Shown here: one piece after another, positions 1-11,982 of the stretch
How positions within the stretch are numbered: the stretch's first letter is position 1
Layout of the letters: each line of letters begins with the position of its first letter
Source: Auricularia sp. M13
Taxonomy: Eukaryota; Basidiomycota; Agaricomycetes; Auriculariales; Auriculariaceae
Direction: 5' to 3'
DNA: 64,000 nucleotides
Assembly (NCBI GenBank): GCA_037042915.1
Contig: CM073197.1
Span: 434,001 to 498,000 of the forward strand
Notes under the pieces: generated by a model
Database searches by the model: none
What the model saw: only the letters and a program-made list of their open reading frames with translations
Told to the model about the DNA's origin: nothing
Made by a program: the position numbers and the translations under genes

Positions 1-1240
1 TGCTCATTGGCGCGGATGGGGTCCGCTCGCCTGTGCGGCACGCCATGTTCGATATCGCAGCGTCCACAGATGCCCAGGGTGACTCTGGCCATCTGAGAGG
101 GTACGGCCCGCCGATCTGGAGTGGAGAGTGCGTGTACCGTTCGCTCGTGCCCATGGCGCGTCTCGCCAGTGAGTGGGAGCGCATGGGCGGAGAAGGTCCA
201 CACAGGATTATGAATGATCGTCTTCAGGTGAGTGAGAATGCACGAAGATTCACAAGCATCTGTTCATCGTTGCCTGTAGTACTGTGGGAAGGGCAAGGTA
301 TCGCGTTTCTACAGAAGCCATATAGTAATATGACTATTCCTCGGCTTAACGACCTGCGCAGAAAATTGTGGCATACACGATTCAGAAAAAGACGCTCGTT
401 AACGTCGGCACCTTCGTTACGACCGCCGATGCGGAAGGCACCCCGTTCAAGTCCCAGAATTGGGTTCAGGATGTCGATCCGTCTTTCATCCCCGGTGTAG
501 GTGAAACTTCCCCACAGCTTAGGAATGCTAAAATCAATCTCATGTTATGGATAGGAATTTGAGGCCTGGGAAACAGAAGCGCGCGCGGTAGTGAACGTAA
601 GCCCCATTTCACTTGGAAATACTGGACGAAGTCACTTGTATGCCATAGAGCATCACAAAGGCCTCGCGCTGGGCCATCCACGTCGTTAAGAAGCTTCCTT
701 TCTTCGCGTACGACCGCATTGCAGTTATTGGGGATGCTGTGTGTACCTCTCCACCGCAAGACAAACTGATCTGAGATGAGGAATCAAAGGCGCACGCGAT
801 GACGCCGCACAACGGCTCTGGCGCAAACCAGGCCCTCGAGGTACGCTAGCTATTCATGACCGCTTTGCATGCACAACGGACGAAGTGATTACTGACCTTT
901 CGCTGCAAAACGCCACCTGCAGGGTGCCTTCCTCCTTGGTCGGCTACTCACGCATCCCTCGATGACCGCCCAGACCGTGCCCCTGGTGCTGCAGGCGTAC
1001 GACGCAATCTGTCGCCCGCGCGCTCAGGAAGTTGCAGCGCTCTCGGCCGAGATTGGAAGACTAGGTAACTTCACTGCCGACCTGCAGCTCACCGAAGGAG
1101 ATGACGAGGATGCGATCATCGCTGAGCGCATGCGCGCGTGTGGAGAAAGGGTATTGCAGGGGTGTATGGAGGATGATGTGCAGCGCGCCGTTACCATGTT
1201 CCAGTCCCTGGTGGAGGGTCGCGCATATGTATCCGTGTAA
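1..1240 (+). CDS. FAD-dependent monooxygenase, salicylate-hydroxylase-like (5' end outside window)
   Basis: Flavoprotein aromatic hydroxylase family: NAD(P)H- and FAD-dependent hydroxylation of a small, probably phenolic substrate in the cytosol. Only the C-terminal two thirds is present. The window opens inside the second FAD motif (GADGVRS, bases about 9-29). Exon 1 ends at 227. An 18-bp microexon (280-297, YCGKGK) follows, then an exon from 362 starting KIVAYTIQKK, then EAWETEARAVVN before a donor at 597. The third FAD motif GDA...AHAMTPHNGSGANQALE is split by an intron between GDA and AHAM near 735-790. The last exon (about 930-1240) reads GAFLLGRLLTHPS and ends SVSV before TAA. The GD...P/HNG motif is typical of salicylate hydroxylases and related class A monooxygenases. 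The substrate cannot be told. Short introns and the microexon are ordinary for basidiomycetes. Confidence 0.85.
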
Positions 1241-1327
1241 TGTAATAAGGATTATGTAGCGCAACTCTCTCACAACTGTAATGCATGCGGCCGTTATGAG
1301 CGCACAATAAGTACTGCCTCCTAGTAC

Positions 1328-2237
1328 GGTCAGAGAGCAGGCGGGACAATCAGTCCCAGTCCCACTCCGGGAAGGGACGGGTTCGTGCGGGACACTGTCT
1401 CTCTCGACGTCGTTGAGGACCAGGACAGGTAGAGAAGTTGCGAGGTTGCTACGCGGGCCAGAGACACAAGATTGGCGCGTGAGACTAGCCGCTCGAGACA
1501 TGCGAGTCCGGATAGATCATAGGGCTCGCACGTCTCAAGAAATGCTAGTCTGCCCGCAGCCGAGAACCGATAGAACGACAAGTCGCGCCGGGGATCAAAC
1601 TGGGTACGTAGCCTCGAGCAATCGTCCACTCCAGAGACCGAGCGCCAGAGAAACCAGTCCAGGAGTGACGCTGGGGAGGCGAAGGAAACATCCGCGGCTG
1701 GAGCAGGAGCGTTCCAAGAGCAGTACAGGAGGCCGTGGACATGCGCGCAGGGGAGCATCCAATGGGAGCGATGGAGGAAAGTGGGAGAAAGACGACGACG
1801 ACAGTTGTCCGCTCGTGCGCCCTGAATTTATAACAAAATCGCGCTCCAATCCGGTGGGGTACGTCCTACCCCTTAAAAAGAACTCGTTGGGGTGACGTTT
1901 CTCGACGAAGGTGAAGAAAGTTCTCTTTCGACGATCCTCTTACAAAAAATGGAACAGATGCTACCTGAGATGATGTCAGGGATGCATTTTCTCCAGCGTT
2001 CGTTGGACAACACCTATCCGGAGGTAAACTGCTGAATAGCGGGGACTGGGCGCAGACTGGCGTGGCAGTGGGCAAGTACGAAAAGTTGTCTGTCGGGCTT
2101 TCAAATCGTTCCTCCCGCTCATCCAGTGACCATCATGTCCAAACGACCAAGTCAGCGTTCGCGAGCCGAGTTTCGCTCTATATCGATACGGCTTGACGAG
2201 CTTGAAAGAGTTGATGGTTCTGCGCGTTTTAGCTTTG
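1328..2237 (+). repeat. RRP46 5' block, copy 1 (probable parent copy)
   Basis: This block is the probable divergent promoter region plus first exon of RRP46. It recurs, diverged, at 20855-21870 (same strand) and 31205-31825 (opposite strand). Shared landmarks, in order: a reverse-strand ATGCTCCCCTGCGCGCA at about 1758, a reverse-strand TATAAAT-like box near 1830, the word GGTGACGTTTCTCGACGA near 1890, AAAAATGGAACAGATGCTAC near 1945, CGTTCGTTGGACAACACCTA near 1998, and CGTTCCTCCCGCTCA just before the RRP46 start codon. The reverse strand carries an open frame of 142 codons (1758 down to 1330) behind the TATA-like box. It is not preserved as a frame in the other copies and I do not call it a gene. 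Confidence 0.7.
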
Positions 2238-2938
2238 GTATGCCTGTGCGATATACGGGATGTAAATTCTGAACCGTCGACAGGCGAAACTGCTGCGCTC
2301 GCGTCCGTCTCTGGACCGATTGAGGCGCGTCCAATGGTCGAACAAGCGTCGAAAGCAACGCTCGAAGTTGCTATCCTTCCTTTGCACGGAGTCCCAGGTG
2401 CGACTTGAACCTTTCGTTTTCTTCCTCTCGTCTTGACCGCCTTTTAGCAACGGAATCGCGCTCTTTGGCCACTGCTATCAGCGCCCTGCTTGCCCCTAGC
2501 CTGTTGTTGCATCAAAATCCCCGCACGCTCGTACAACTAGTAATACAGGCTTTGTCGCCGCCGGCGCTGAGCTCGATGCGTCGCATACCAACGTCTCAAA
2601 CCGCCGTTCTGATAAACGCGTCGACCCTCGCTCTGATGCGCGCAGCGAGCATACCGATGCGGACCGTCATCTGCGCCATGGCCGTGGGCAAACGACCATC
2701 CGGGGAATTCTTCATCGACCCAGCGCCGGAAGATGCAACTCTTGGAGGCGGCTGCTTCGCCTTCGACGGCGACGACGGGCTTTGCTGGTCTAGCTGGCTA
2801 GGGACGCCGATAAATCAAGCTGAATTGGCAGAGGTCGTGAAGCTCGCTCGTATTGCTGCGAAGGATGTACGTGCTGCTATGCGACGTGCGCTTTCCGGAC
2901 AGGATGAATCGGATACCGATGTGCAAATGACATTATAG
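2135..2938 (+). CDS. rrp46: Exosome complex component RRP46 (EXOSC5 type)
   Basis: Subunit of the RNase PH-like ring of the eukaryotic RNA exosome, acting in 3'-5' RNA processing and decay in nucleus and cytoplasm. Three exons (2135-2237, 2284-2397, 2448-2938) give 235 residues, the usual length. Key segments: IRLDELERVDGSARFSFG at the N-terminus, then ETAALASVSGPIE (the GxTxVxASVxGPxE-like strand typical of RNase PH folds), LLAPSLLLHQNPRTLVQLVI, TAVLINASTLALMRA, SIPMRTVICAMAVG, and a glycine-rich GGGCFAF near the end. The start is the first ATG after the shared promoter block, with MSKRPSQRSRAEFRS preceding the conserved domain. Eukaryotic ring subunits are generally catalytically inactive. 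Its promoter and first exon occur twice more in the window as decayed copies. Confidence 0.9.
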
Positions 2939-4023
2939 TTGTGCGTCTCAATAACACTACAATATCTCGTGTGATTTATATTTTGAACTCAAAGACTTAC
3001 GTGATTTGTTGACACGTTCGAATCCATGGACTTGCCTTGTTTTTTCACGTCAGCGCGTACGAGGTGGCCCGGGGCGTTGCGACTGTCACCCGGCACTGTC
3101 TCCGGATTAGCATCCCTGCGGCCAGTGCGTGGCCCCAATCTGTGCTGCGAGAACGTGTTACTTCCCGGACTGCGGCTCATCATCCAGATTGTGGCACCCT
3201 CTGCCTGCCTGGATGAATGTCTTCGATTCGTAATAGATTCCCTCGAGCGTTTTCACTTTTTCGTATGCACTTGCTATGCAGCATCTTTAAGCAATTTCAG
3301 TCGATGTTTTGAACTCCTTGGCTCTACACGCCTCTCTTGGCCCGGCCTCCTCTTTACTTCGAACGTCAAAGTCTGCGAAGGAGACTAGGCCTCCTCTTTG
3401 AGTGGCTCGTGGCGAAGCGGTTCCGTTTGACAGACTTATCTCAACTGCAGGAGACTGACCTGAGGGTGCATCCGGGATGAAAACGGGCCGCAGCGTTCTT
3501 CAGCTGACTGTTCTCAGAGCCGCAACATTATTCAGCGCGCCCACCCACACCAGGAAGCAACAAGCGTTGTCGTGCATGACGAACAGTCATGTCAAGTAAA
3601 AGACAGGGCTATCAGAAAAAGGCGATTTCTACAGCATAGGGAGATGAATGGTCTTGGGCGGGATAGGGGTAAAAAAGTCCTGAAGGGCTTGGCGAGTGGA
3701 TGAGTCCACCTCGTAAGTTCCATCAGTCGAAGTATAGGGAGGGTACACAGCCGATTGCAAGTTGCCGCAGCGAGTTGAAGCATTCTCGAGGTCAAATGCG
3801 AAGAGGTGAGCCAACAGAAGCCAAGAGAAATGTTCTATTGCGTGGATTGATGACAGCATCTACATTGACTGTCAGGACAACGGCCGAGTGAAATGCGGTG
3901 CGTCGCCAGTTCCCCACAGACAGCAACGTCGAGCAGAGAAGGTTCCATTGGCGCAGGTGATATAGACCGACGGCAGTTCGTTGCGCGGGAAGCCAACAGG
4001 AGACCTCGGAAGTGGCGCGACCA
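2939..4023. other. Intergenic; possible coding remnant on the reverse strand
   Basis: No recognised gene. On the reverse strand from about 3859 to 3592 an open stretch reads like protein (FAFDLENASTRCGNLQ, VYPPYTSTDGTYEV). I could not attach it to a family or find a convincing start, so it may be a fragment. A small direct-repeat structure lies at 3345-3399. Confidence 0.3.
3345..3399. repeat. 32-bp segment between 12-bp direct repeats
   Basis: GGCCTCCTCTTT occurs at about 3345-3356 and again at about 3388-3399, flanking about 32 bp that include ACGTCAAAGTCTGCGAAGG. The reverse complement of this insert matches the flanks of the Mutator-like element at 19199-20009 as they would look without that element (CAGACTTTGACG joined to TTCGAAG). 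It is therefore related to the target into which that element jumped. Confidence 0.55.
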
Positions 4024-4299
4024 TTACTTCCCGCGCGTTTTCCGTTGTTCGACGAACAAGACACGCGCGCGAGCTACAATTCAGTCAGAACTTCGAAAGG
4101 CAGGCGGTGTATCACGCACCTATAGGGTCATACTTGACGAACTTGTAGTATCCGATCATACGCTTGCGCTTGATGGTGTACATGAAGCCCGTCTGCGCTG
4201 AGGAGAGCAGACGGACTACAAGCGTTCTAGATCGCGCATGACGCTCAGATATAACCGTGGGAGTAGCTTTGGACCGTACTTTGCCTTTGGGCGCGCCAT
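4024..4299 (-). CDS. mrpl39: Mitochondrial large-subunit ribosomal protein bL33m
   Basis: Very small protein of the mitochondrial 54S ribosomal subunit, a zinc-free bL33 homologue. Three reverse-strand exons (4299-4280, 4226-4120, 4073-4024) give 58 residues, the normal size (about 55-60). The start is MARPKAK, then TLVVRLLSSAQTGFMYTIKR, a basic middle, VKYDPI, and the diagnostic C-terminus RVLFVEQRKTRGK. Exon 1 is only 20 nt and both splice phases join in frame. The KYDP and VLFVE motifs are hallmarks of bL33 proteins. No cleavable presequence is obvious, as is common for this family. It is convergent with RRP46. Confidence 0.88.
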
Positions 4300-6005
4300 C
4301 TGAACGGAAGTCGCGCGCGTGAAGCGGTGCGCGGCGGAACTTCCAGGAGAAAAAGAGTTCGGCAACGTCCGGCGCGACATCCGGAACCTCTTGGCAGCGG
4401 CCGCATCATCCACCTTCACACTGAGAGGTCGGCGGTTCAGCCCGCTCAGGGTTGAAATTTGAAGTCCTGGTCATGCGGGGTATTTTGAATTGTACTGTGG
4501 ATGGGTCTAGAGCCTGTGGCGTTTCTCTTCTGATAATTGACATTTACTGTATTCGACTTCGGTGAAAGCGGGATCATGCAACAGGCTCATGGGTTTTCTG
4601 GACCTTGCAGCGTGCATGCGCTGGAGCTGCAAAAACTTGGAGAAAGTGTGGCGGCGCGACTGCGGCAGTCCATTATCAAGAGGTTTGTCGGAGCTGAAAT
4701 CAAATGCTTGCCTTTTCCCGCCTCTCTCTCTCACACCCTCCTGATGCCACGAATTTTCTGGCCCCTATGCCGGTCGATCCATGCCGCCTTTGATTGCTCG
4801 ATACCATGGCTCATGGTGGCAGTATAGCGGCTATGGCCACCGCCGTACTACTATCCCGTACGACCGGATTGCTTACCCCTACGGCGAGAGCATCAGTTTT
4901 CACACGGGCAAGCTAGACTTTCTGGCTGACAGCCATCCGCCTTGCGACATCGACAATTGGCTACAAATGCGCCGCTGCTCATTGGGTCCTGTTCCTCCGT
5001 CTGGCGACAGCCATGCGGCCACTGCGTGGTATTGCTTGCTTCGAGTATTGTTTTGGCACGTCACTGAATATCCAGGGTCATGCAACACGATTGCTTGAAT
5101 TTCCACCCCTTCTCGGTTGCTCGGGTTTTGTACGCCAGGTTCCCGTCCAATAACCGGACCAAGCTGGAGGAAACTGAACCGGAGCCGGTAGCTCGACTCT
5201 TGTTCCCAGTAATGGGGCACTTGGCCTCTTCGAGCTGCTCGCAGATGCACTAGAATTTCACGCCTGTGCCTTGATGCGCGACTAGGTGCCTGCATTCGAC
5301 GCCGCTGCCAGAGCGCAGCTTTCGTACGGGAGCAGTCGCGGAATCTAACAGTGCTTGGCGCAATCTGCCCAACTCTATTCGCCTTCGTTTAGGATGGGCT
5401 TCCCGCCTCGTGCGAAGCGGTTTTCACGGAGTCGGATACACGGGTGCCGTATATCCCGCTTAGTCGCGCTGGAATCCGGAGACCTACATTGGGTACCTCC
5501 TTGCCGGAAGGAACACGCTCGACTTCGTGGCACCTCTTCCAGTACCGCTATTAATCTTTAGACGTGTCCCGGAACCTGCTCGACGACGGTCCGTGCTGCA
5601 GCGGGTGTTGTTCATTGGCTCACTATCTGTGCACCACATGGACTGTGGGAAGAACATGCAGCGGTCAAAGGTCGGCTCTCATCGCCCGGTATGCTTGTCC
5701 ACAGGGAAGATTCCCGTCTCAGGTGTCCTTGACCGCGGTCGCCGCGGCGCGGGTGCTTGTGCGTAATGGACGTGCCCTCATTGGATCTCGTCCTCTATAG
5801 CAGGTGAGATTGGTGTAGTGATATGCGGAACCGGATGAGACTCCTTAGCAAATGCGAACGATGTGGTTGGACGACGTGCAACAGGGGTCTGATTCGCAGG
5901 TCTATGGAATAACCGGTACAGGGTCGAACTCATTGGTATAAAGACCCTCGGACTAGGGGCCAAGATTCTGCAGTCACTGCTCACTCACCAGCTGTCAAAC
6001 TCCCA
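4300..6005. other. Intergenic, no recognised gene
   Basis: About 1.7 kb without a frame I can assign. Open stretches on both strands are short and have no recognisable motif. The last 100 bases form the upstream region of the peroxidase gene. Confidence 0.4.
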
Positions 6006-7577
<1,572 letters not shown>

Positions 7578-8490
7578 GTGTGCCGTCTGCTCACCGGTCA
7601 GGGTTCTCACATCCACCTAGCCCGGAGCAGTAAACGCCGACTCTCCATCTCCATCTCGCTGTCTAGCAGGGTTTAAGCTGATAATGTACCTCTGAAGTTG
7701 AATCTGTCGAATAAATAGAGGTGGTATTTGTGCATATTGCGAAACTGTTCCACGATGTCATTTGTAAGGGCCTCTCGCGCCAACCTGGGCATAACATTGC
7801 AACGCCCCTGACCGGAGAACAGCCCCGATCCTGGAGGGGATGCTACATTCTTTTGACGGGTTCCTACCAGGGAGTAGCAATGTTGGCGGACAGCGACGGT
7901 TCCGTTCCCTTACAGAATATGCCACCGTGCCGGATGATCCGCGATTGCTGACGCGGACTCTCCTGAGGAGTGGAGCGACTACATAGGAACAGAGACAGAT
8001 GGAGTGTCGCGATTGACCGTGATCCTCCTTTTCTCCGGGCTCCTTTCTGCACCCGCGACCTAGGGGCTCCAGTTCATTCGCGCTCACGGGACATACTTCG
8101 ATGTACCCATGAGCACGGCGTAATCGACCGTTGAGGCAAGGACAAATTCACTCCCTCTGGCGCGGAGGAATCGCAGTAAGCAGATCACCGTGTAGCAATT
8201 CTGAAGCGCTTATCTGCTCAGAGCTTCAGGCGACTCACAGCCTGTACACAATTTGCAACTACTGCAGCGTTTCAGCGACAGCTCATACGACTGAACGGTC
8301 GATAAACTGGCTTGTTGTGGTTAGTATGAACGTCTGGCTATGACCTTGACAGCTGCTCCGACGTTACTCGCCATTTTCAAGGACGCCATGTCAGTTAATC
8401 ACCGCTCCCGAAACGGATCGCGGTCCTACTACCTGTTAGAAAGCGGGTTGCTAGGGCTGCGGATGCGTCTTCCCAGTCCGGTCTACCAGG
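7578..8490. other. Intergenic between peroxidase and zinc-finger gene
   Basis: No recognised gene. It holds the 3' flank of the peroxidase (about 100 bp, T/C-rich) and the upstream region of the C2H2 gene. Confidence 0.4.
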
Positions 8491-8499
8491 CTATAAAGA
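8491..8499 (+). promoter_or_regulatory. TATA box of C2H2 gene at 8536
   Basis: CTATAAAGA, 45 bp upstream of the start codon, so the transcript leader is likely very short. Confidence 0.6.
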
Positions 8500-8535
8500 G
8501 GGGCAAGAGTCTGCGTGTAAGGTACGCGTCGTGGT

Positions 8536-9190
8536 ATGGCATCTCGTCCTCCGAATCCCAACGACACTTCAAGGGATACAATCCTGCCCTCCTTTCGTGA
8601 GGCTTTCCCAGGTCAGTGCTCAGCTTTCCAGCAATACGATGTGCCCTCATCGACGAAAAGACAGTGTTTTTGGCACGAGACAACCATTGCCGTCGGTGCC
8701 TGCATTCCCGAGACAACAGGCGCGACCACCACCTGGAGCAGTCCATAACCCGGCACCGCCTCCACACCCGCCTAGTCGTGATGCACCGCACCAACGACCA
8801 CCGCCGGCTCCCGTCCCGATGCCGACGCGAATCCAGACTCCCGTGCAGCGTACTCCTTACGCCGGCCAGTTTATGATCCTGGAGAGTAATCCGAGCGGTC
8901 GCTTGGACGTCGCCGCCAATTCATCGCTATCCATGCAACACGCGGAGTGGGTCCATAGCGGAACGGCGCCGTCGACGATGGCAATCGCTGAGCAGCGTAT
9001 GTCTCCTCCATCTCACATGTGGTGTCTGCTTATTAGATAATGGCATGCAGGCAAGCTGCGTTGTACATTCCCGGGATGCACCAGAACATTTCTTACGCGA
9101 CCGAATCTTGACCGGCATCTTCGCATGGCTCATGGTCCGCCGCCTAATCCTCCTACGCAAGGCCACGGCTCGCATACGCAGGGCCGGTAA
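8536..9190 (+). CDS. Single-finger C2H2 zinc-finger protein, paralogue A
   Basis: Probable DNA-binding protein of unknown target. Three exons (8536-8611, 8661-8996, 9051-9190) give 183 residues. N-terminal motif ILPSFREAFP, a proline-rich middle (RPPPG, PPPAPVPMPTRI), a motif FMILESNPSGRLDVAAN followed by QHAEW, then one C2H2 finger near the C-terminus: CTFPGCTRTFLTRPNLDRH ending in RMAH (C-x4-C-x12-H-x4-H type). The finger begins right after the last intron. The gene at 14939 has the same order of motifs and the same intron positions around LPxFREAFP and before the finger, so the two are paralogues. A single terminal finger after a disordered region is common in fungal regulators, but no named family is recognised. 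Confidence 0.8.
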
Positions 9191-9887
9191 TTGTCACAAC
9201 AAGGAAGCTCAGTCTTGACTTCGCGGTACTGGATGCCGCTTGTAATCTATTGTACTCGCCTCCTCCGCTCGACTCGATGTCTGTATTCATGTCGAACCGT
9301 TCAGCGCCGATTACCCCTCTTGTACTCGTCCATCCGCGGTAGTTCTAATGTATACCAAGATAGTAATAAATCCATTTCTCACTTCCCGTTTGCTGCGCGA
9401 TGATCGACGATAGCAGCGATGCACAGTGACAAATGTGAGTCTGTTTTTCATCGATCATCAATCGCATCTACGAATCTTGCCGAATTAGTCAGTGAGCTGC
9501 AACGCCAACTCTCACACCCAGGCTTCTCACGAGCCCCTGAGATCTGCACCTTCGAAGATGACGCATTTGCGGTTGCGGAAGACTTGACACCCCTAAACAT
9601 TGGCAAATGCCTTGTCAAACAGAGATGATTTTGCAATCGACCGTCAGAGAACGAAAGATACAGTAGACCGAAAGGAGCCAATGCATACTTGCAGTGATGC
9701 CGGTGAATGAAGCCCGGGATGTTCAGTTTCGTGTCGGAGCAATGCTGGGAAAAAGGCCCAGGAGAGAATGCTGTTTGCATCGTTTGGTGAGATGTTACCA
9801 ATATGGATCTGCATCCGTAGACCCCAGTCTCGCAGTCGGACAGGTACGCTTTTGGAAGTAGTCTGCGTTCAGCTGCGCAGGATTGCT
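9191..9887. other. Intergenic, no recognised gene
   Basis: Reverse-strand and forward open stretches up to 117 codons have no motif I can support. Confidence 0.4.
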
Positions 9888-9896
9888 AGACTCAAC

Positions 9897-10876
9897 AAAG
9901 CCCGCTCGGCCGCGGCCGAGCGCCCTCGCAGAGGGGCTTATGACAAAGTCCGCCAAATCGGGGACCTAGGATTATAGAATAGCGTCTCGTCCTCTGCTCT
10001 AAACGATTTGCAACAAGGACGTGAAGTGTACCTAAGAACCTCTTCTACCACCCTGAATACACAGAATTGCGATACGGTGCGGATCGGTGTCTGTGGGATG
10101 GTCGGAAGGTCAGACCACAATTTCCGGCCTGTCGCGCCTACAGCATGTGTTCCCTGCACTCAAAAACCCCGTTCTTGCATCTTTAAATCATGATAAATAG
10201 CCCTCTATGTTATTCAATATGTGAGTACACTGCCTAGGTACGTCGTTGGATTGGAATGGTACCTTGAGCGGGTGGACGCGGGCAATCCGGGGCCAATCAC
10301 GGCAGCACGTACCAGTAGCAGCGTGCACCTGACGGTGGCATTCCCTCACAGACGGGGAGTTAAAGTCGTTGAATGCAATAAGATGGAACTACTGAGCATA
10401 AATATGATGTTTCTTGCGCCATATGTAGTGCAAGCTGAGCAAAATTGTAGTGAAAACAGCTCGTTGATTCCGCTCAGCGGCATATCCGGATGTTGTACGA
10501 CCTGCGCACGCACTATTTACGATCCCGATGATCCTTAAAACACATAGATCTTATGTCTATAGGTCTCATTAATGCCTCAAATATGTTAACTGGGTGAGAA
10601 GTGCGTGGGGACGGGTGATACAGACAGTACGACGGACGGGGTGGTGCCTAACTCAACACCGAATGTCGCCGCACCGAAACCTGTTAAGACATCTACATAC
10701 GAGGGTGCTGAGTACCTCAAATTGTAGATATGCTTCTTATCTTTCACTTTTGTATATAAATCTGAAGTTCAAGTGGTGTAGTTGAGGTGCTAATGCTATA
10801 AACCTAGGTCCCCCGTTTGGCGGACTTTGTCACAAACCCCTCCGGCCACCAGCCGGAGGGTTTGGTTCCGAATCTA
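9897..10876. mobile_element. Non-autonomous Mutator-like DNA transposon, element 1
   Basis: 980-bp AT-richer element. It is flanked by a perfect 9-bp target-site duplication CAGGATTGC (9888-9896 and 10877-10885). The termini are inverted: the left end begins TAGACTCAACAAAGCC and the right end, read inward, TAGATTCGGAACCAAACC. Farther in, both arms share TGACAAAGTCCGCCAAA and GGGGACCTAGG. The arms resemble those of the element at 19199-20009, in swapped orientation. A 9-bp duplication fits the Mutator superfamily. The interior holds no transposase I can recognise, so it depended on a partner elsewhere. The perfect duplication suggests a fairly recent insertion. Confidence 0.8.
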
Positions 10877-10885
10877 CAGGATTGC

Positions 10886-11554
10886 TGCCATGTGGATCTG
10901 AGATAGCCATAGGATAATAGCATAGGTTGAATCCTGCTTTCTGCCTCTGGGACGCTTTCAAAACGTAGCATGGCTTTCTTCCAACATGGGAGCCAGCGAA
11001 GGAGAAAACGAGGTTGCCAGCTTTGTCACTCTGCAGCGCCCGGAAGTTTCGCATATCAGCATACAACCCCATCATGTGCTTGGGAGCTACTCATTCATAG
11101 TCATTCGAGATTCAGATCACAGTGCAGGCTCTCAACTACTTATCACAGGTACTTTTGAGGTACTCACATCAGTATCTGCTTTGGAATAAAGGGGTATACA
11201 GTAGCTATACGTCAGAATGGTCACTGTCTCATTCACGCCTCACGTTGCGTAAGGCGACAGCGCGTTGCTGCCTGAACCTTTTGGCGGGCATGTTGATTGA
11301 CAATGCAGGGCACTTCCCGATGTACTGGATTCCGTAGGATGTCGATCGCCCGGCGCCTCATTGTTCCTCATCGGGCACAGCGGCAGGAGCCGGCAGCCGC
11401 TATGGAAAAACGGTGGCTGTCATGTACTGTACTTCTGAGCTGGTGTAAGCCCAGCCGGCCTCATACTTGACTTCCCTGAGCGCGCCATAGTCCCGGAAAG
11501 TCTCTTACAGAACATGCACGTTTCAGGAACATGACGGATTTGCACGGTCTAGAG
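10886..11554. other. Intergenic, no recognised gene
   Basis: No coding frame with recognisable motif and no clear repeat. Confidence 0.4.
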
Positions 11555-11982
11555 CACTGCTGGGAACCATGATTTTTCCGAGCTCATGGGATAGGTCACA
11601 TTTTGCAAGGCTTGGAAAACTCTGTTCAAAATTTCACATTGTGCAAAGCCACAACCATTTGGGCCCTTACCGATGGCAAATGTTCAAATTTTCCGAAACT
11701 CGGAGAATTGACCCGGATTGTCCGAATCAGGTACAACATTGAATTTTGCGAACCGTAAAAGCCGCCTGAGCCGGAATTTTGCGAACACAAACATCCTGTT
11801 ATGTCCGACGCCGGGAAAATCCCGCGGGCTTCTCCGAGTTTCGGAAAATTTGAACTGCTGCCATCGGTAAGGGCCCAAATGGTTGTGGCTTCGCACAATG
11901 TGAAATTTTGAACAGAGTTTTCCAAGCCTTGCAAAATGTGACCTATCCCATGAGCTCGGAAAAATCATGGTTCCCAGCAGTG
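11555..11982. mobile_element. CACTA-like foldback element (non-autonomous)
   Basis: 428 bp made of two near-identical inverted arms of about 150 bp (11555-11707 and 11836-11982) around a centre of about 128 bp. The outer ends are CACTGCTGGGAACCATGATT and its complement ending CCCAGCAGTG. GAG stands immediately outside both ends and may be a 3-bp target duplication. CACTG/CAGTG termini with a 2-3 bp duplication fit the CACTA (EnSpm) superfamily. No coding capacity. The RNA or single strand would form a long hairpin. Confidence 0.65.

Noticed and set aside
1328-2134. The three-copy block as a solo LTR
   Set aside because: I see no conserved TG...CA ends or short target duplications, copy lengths differ, and one copy continues into RRP46 exon 1, which fits segmental duplication better.
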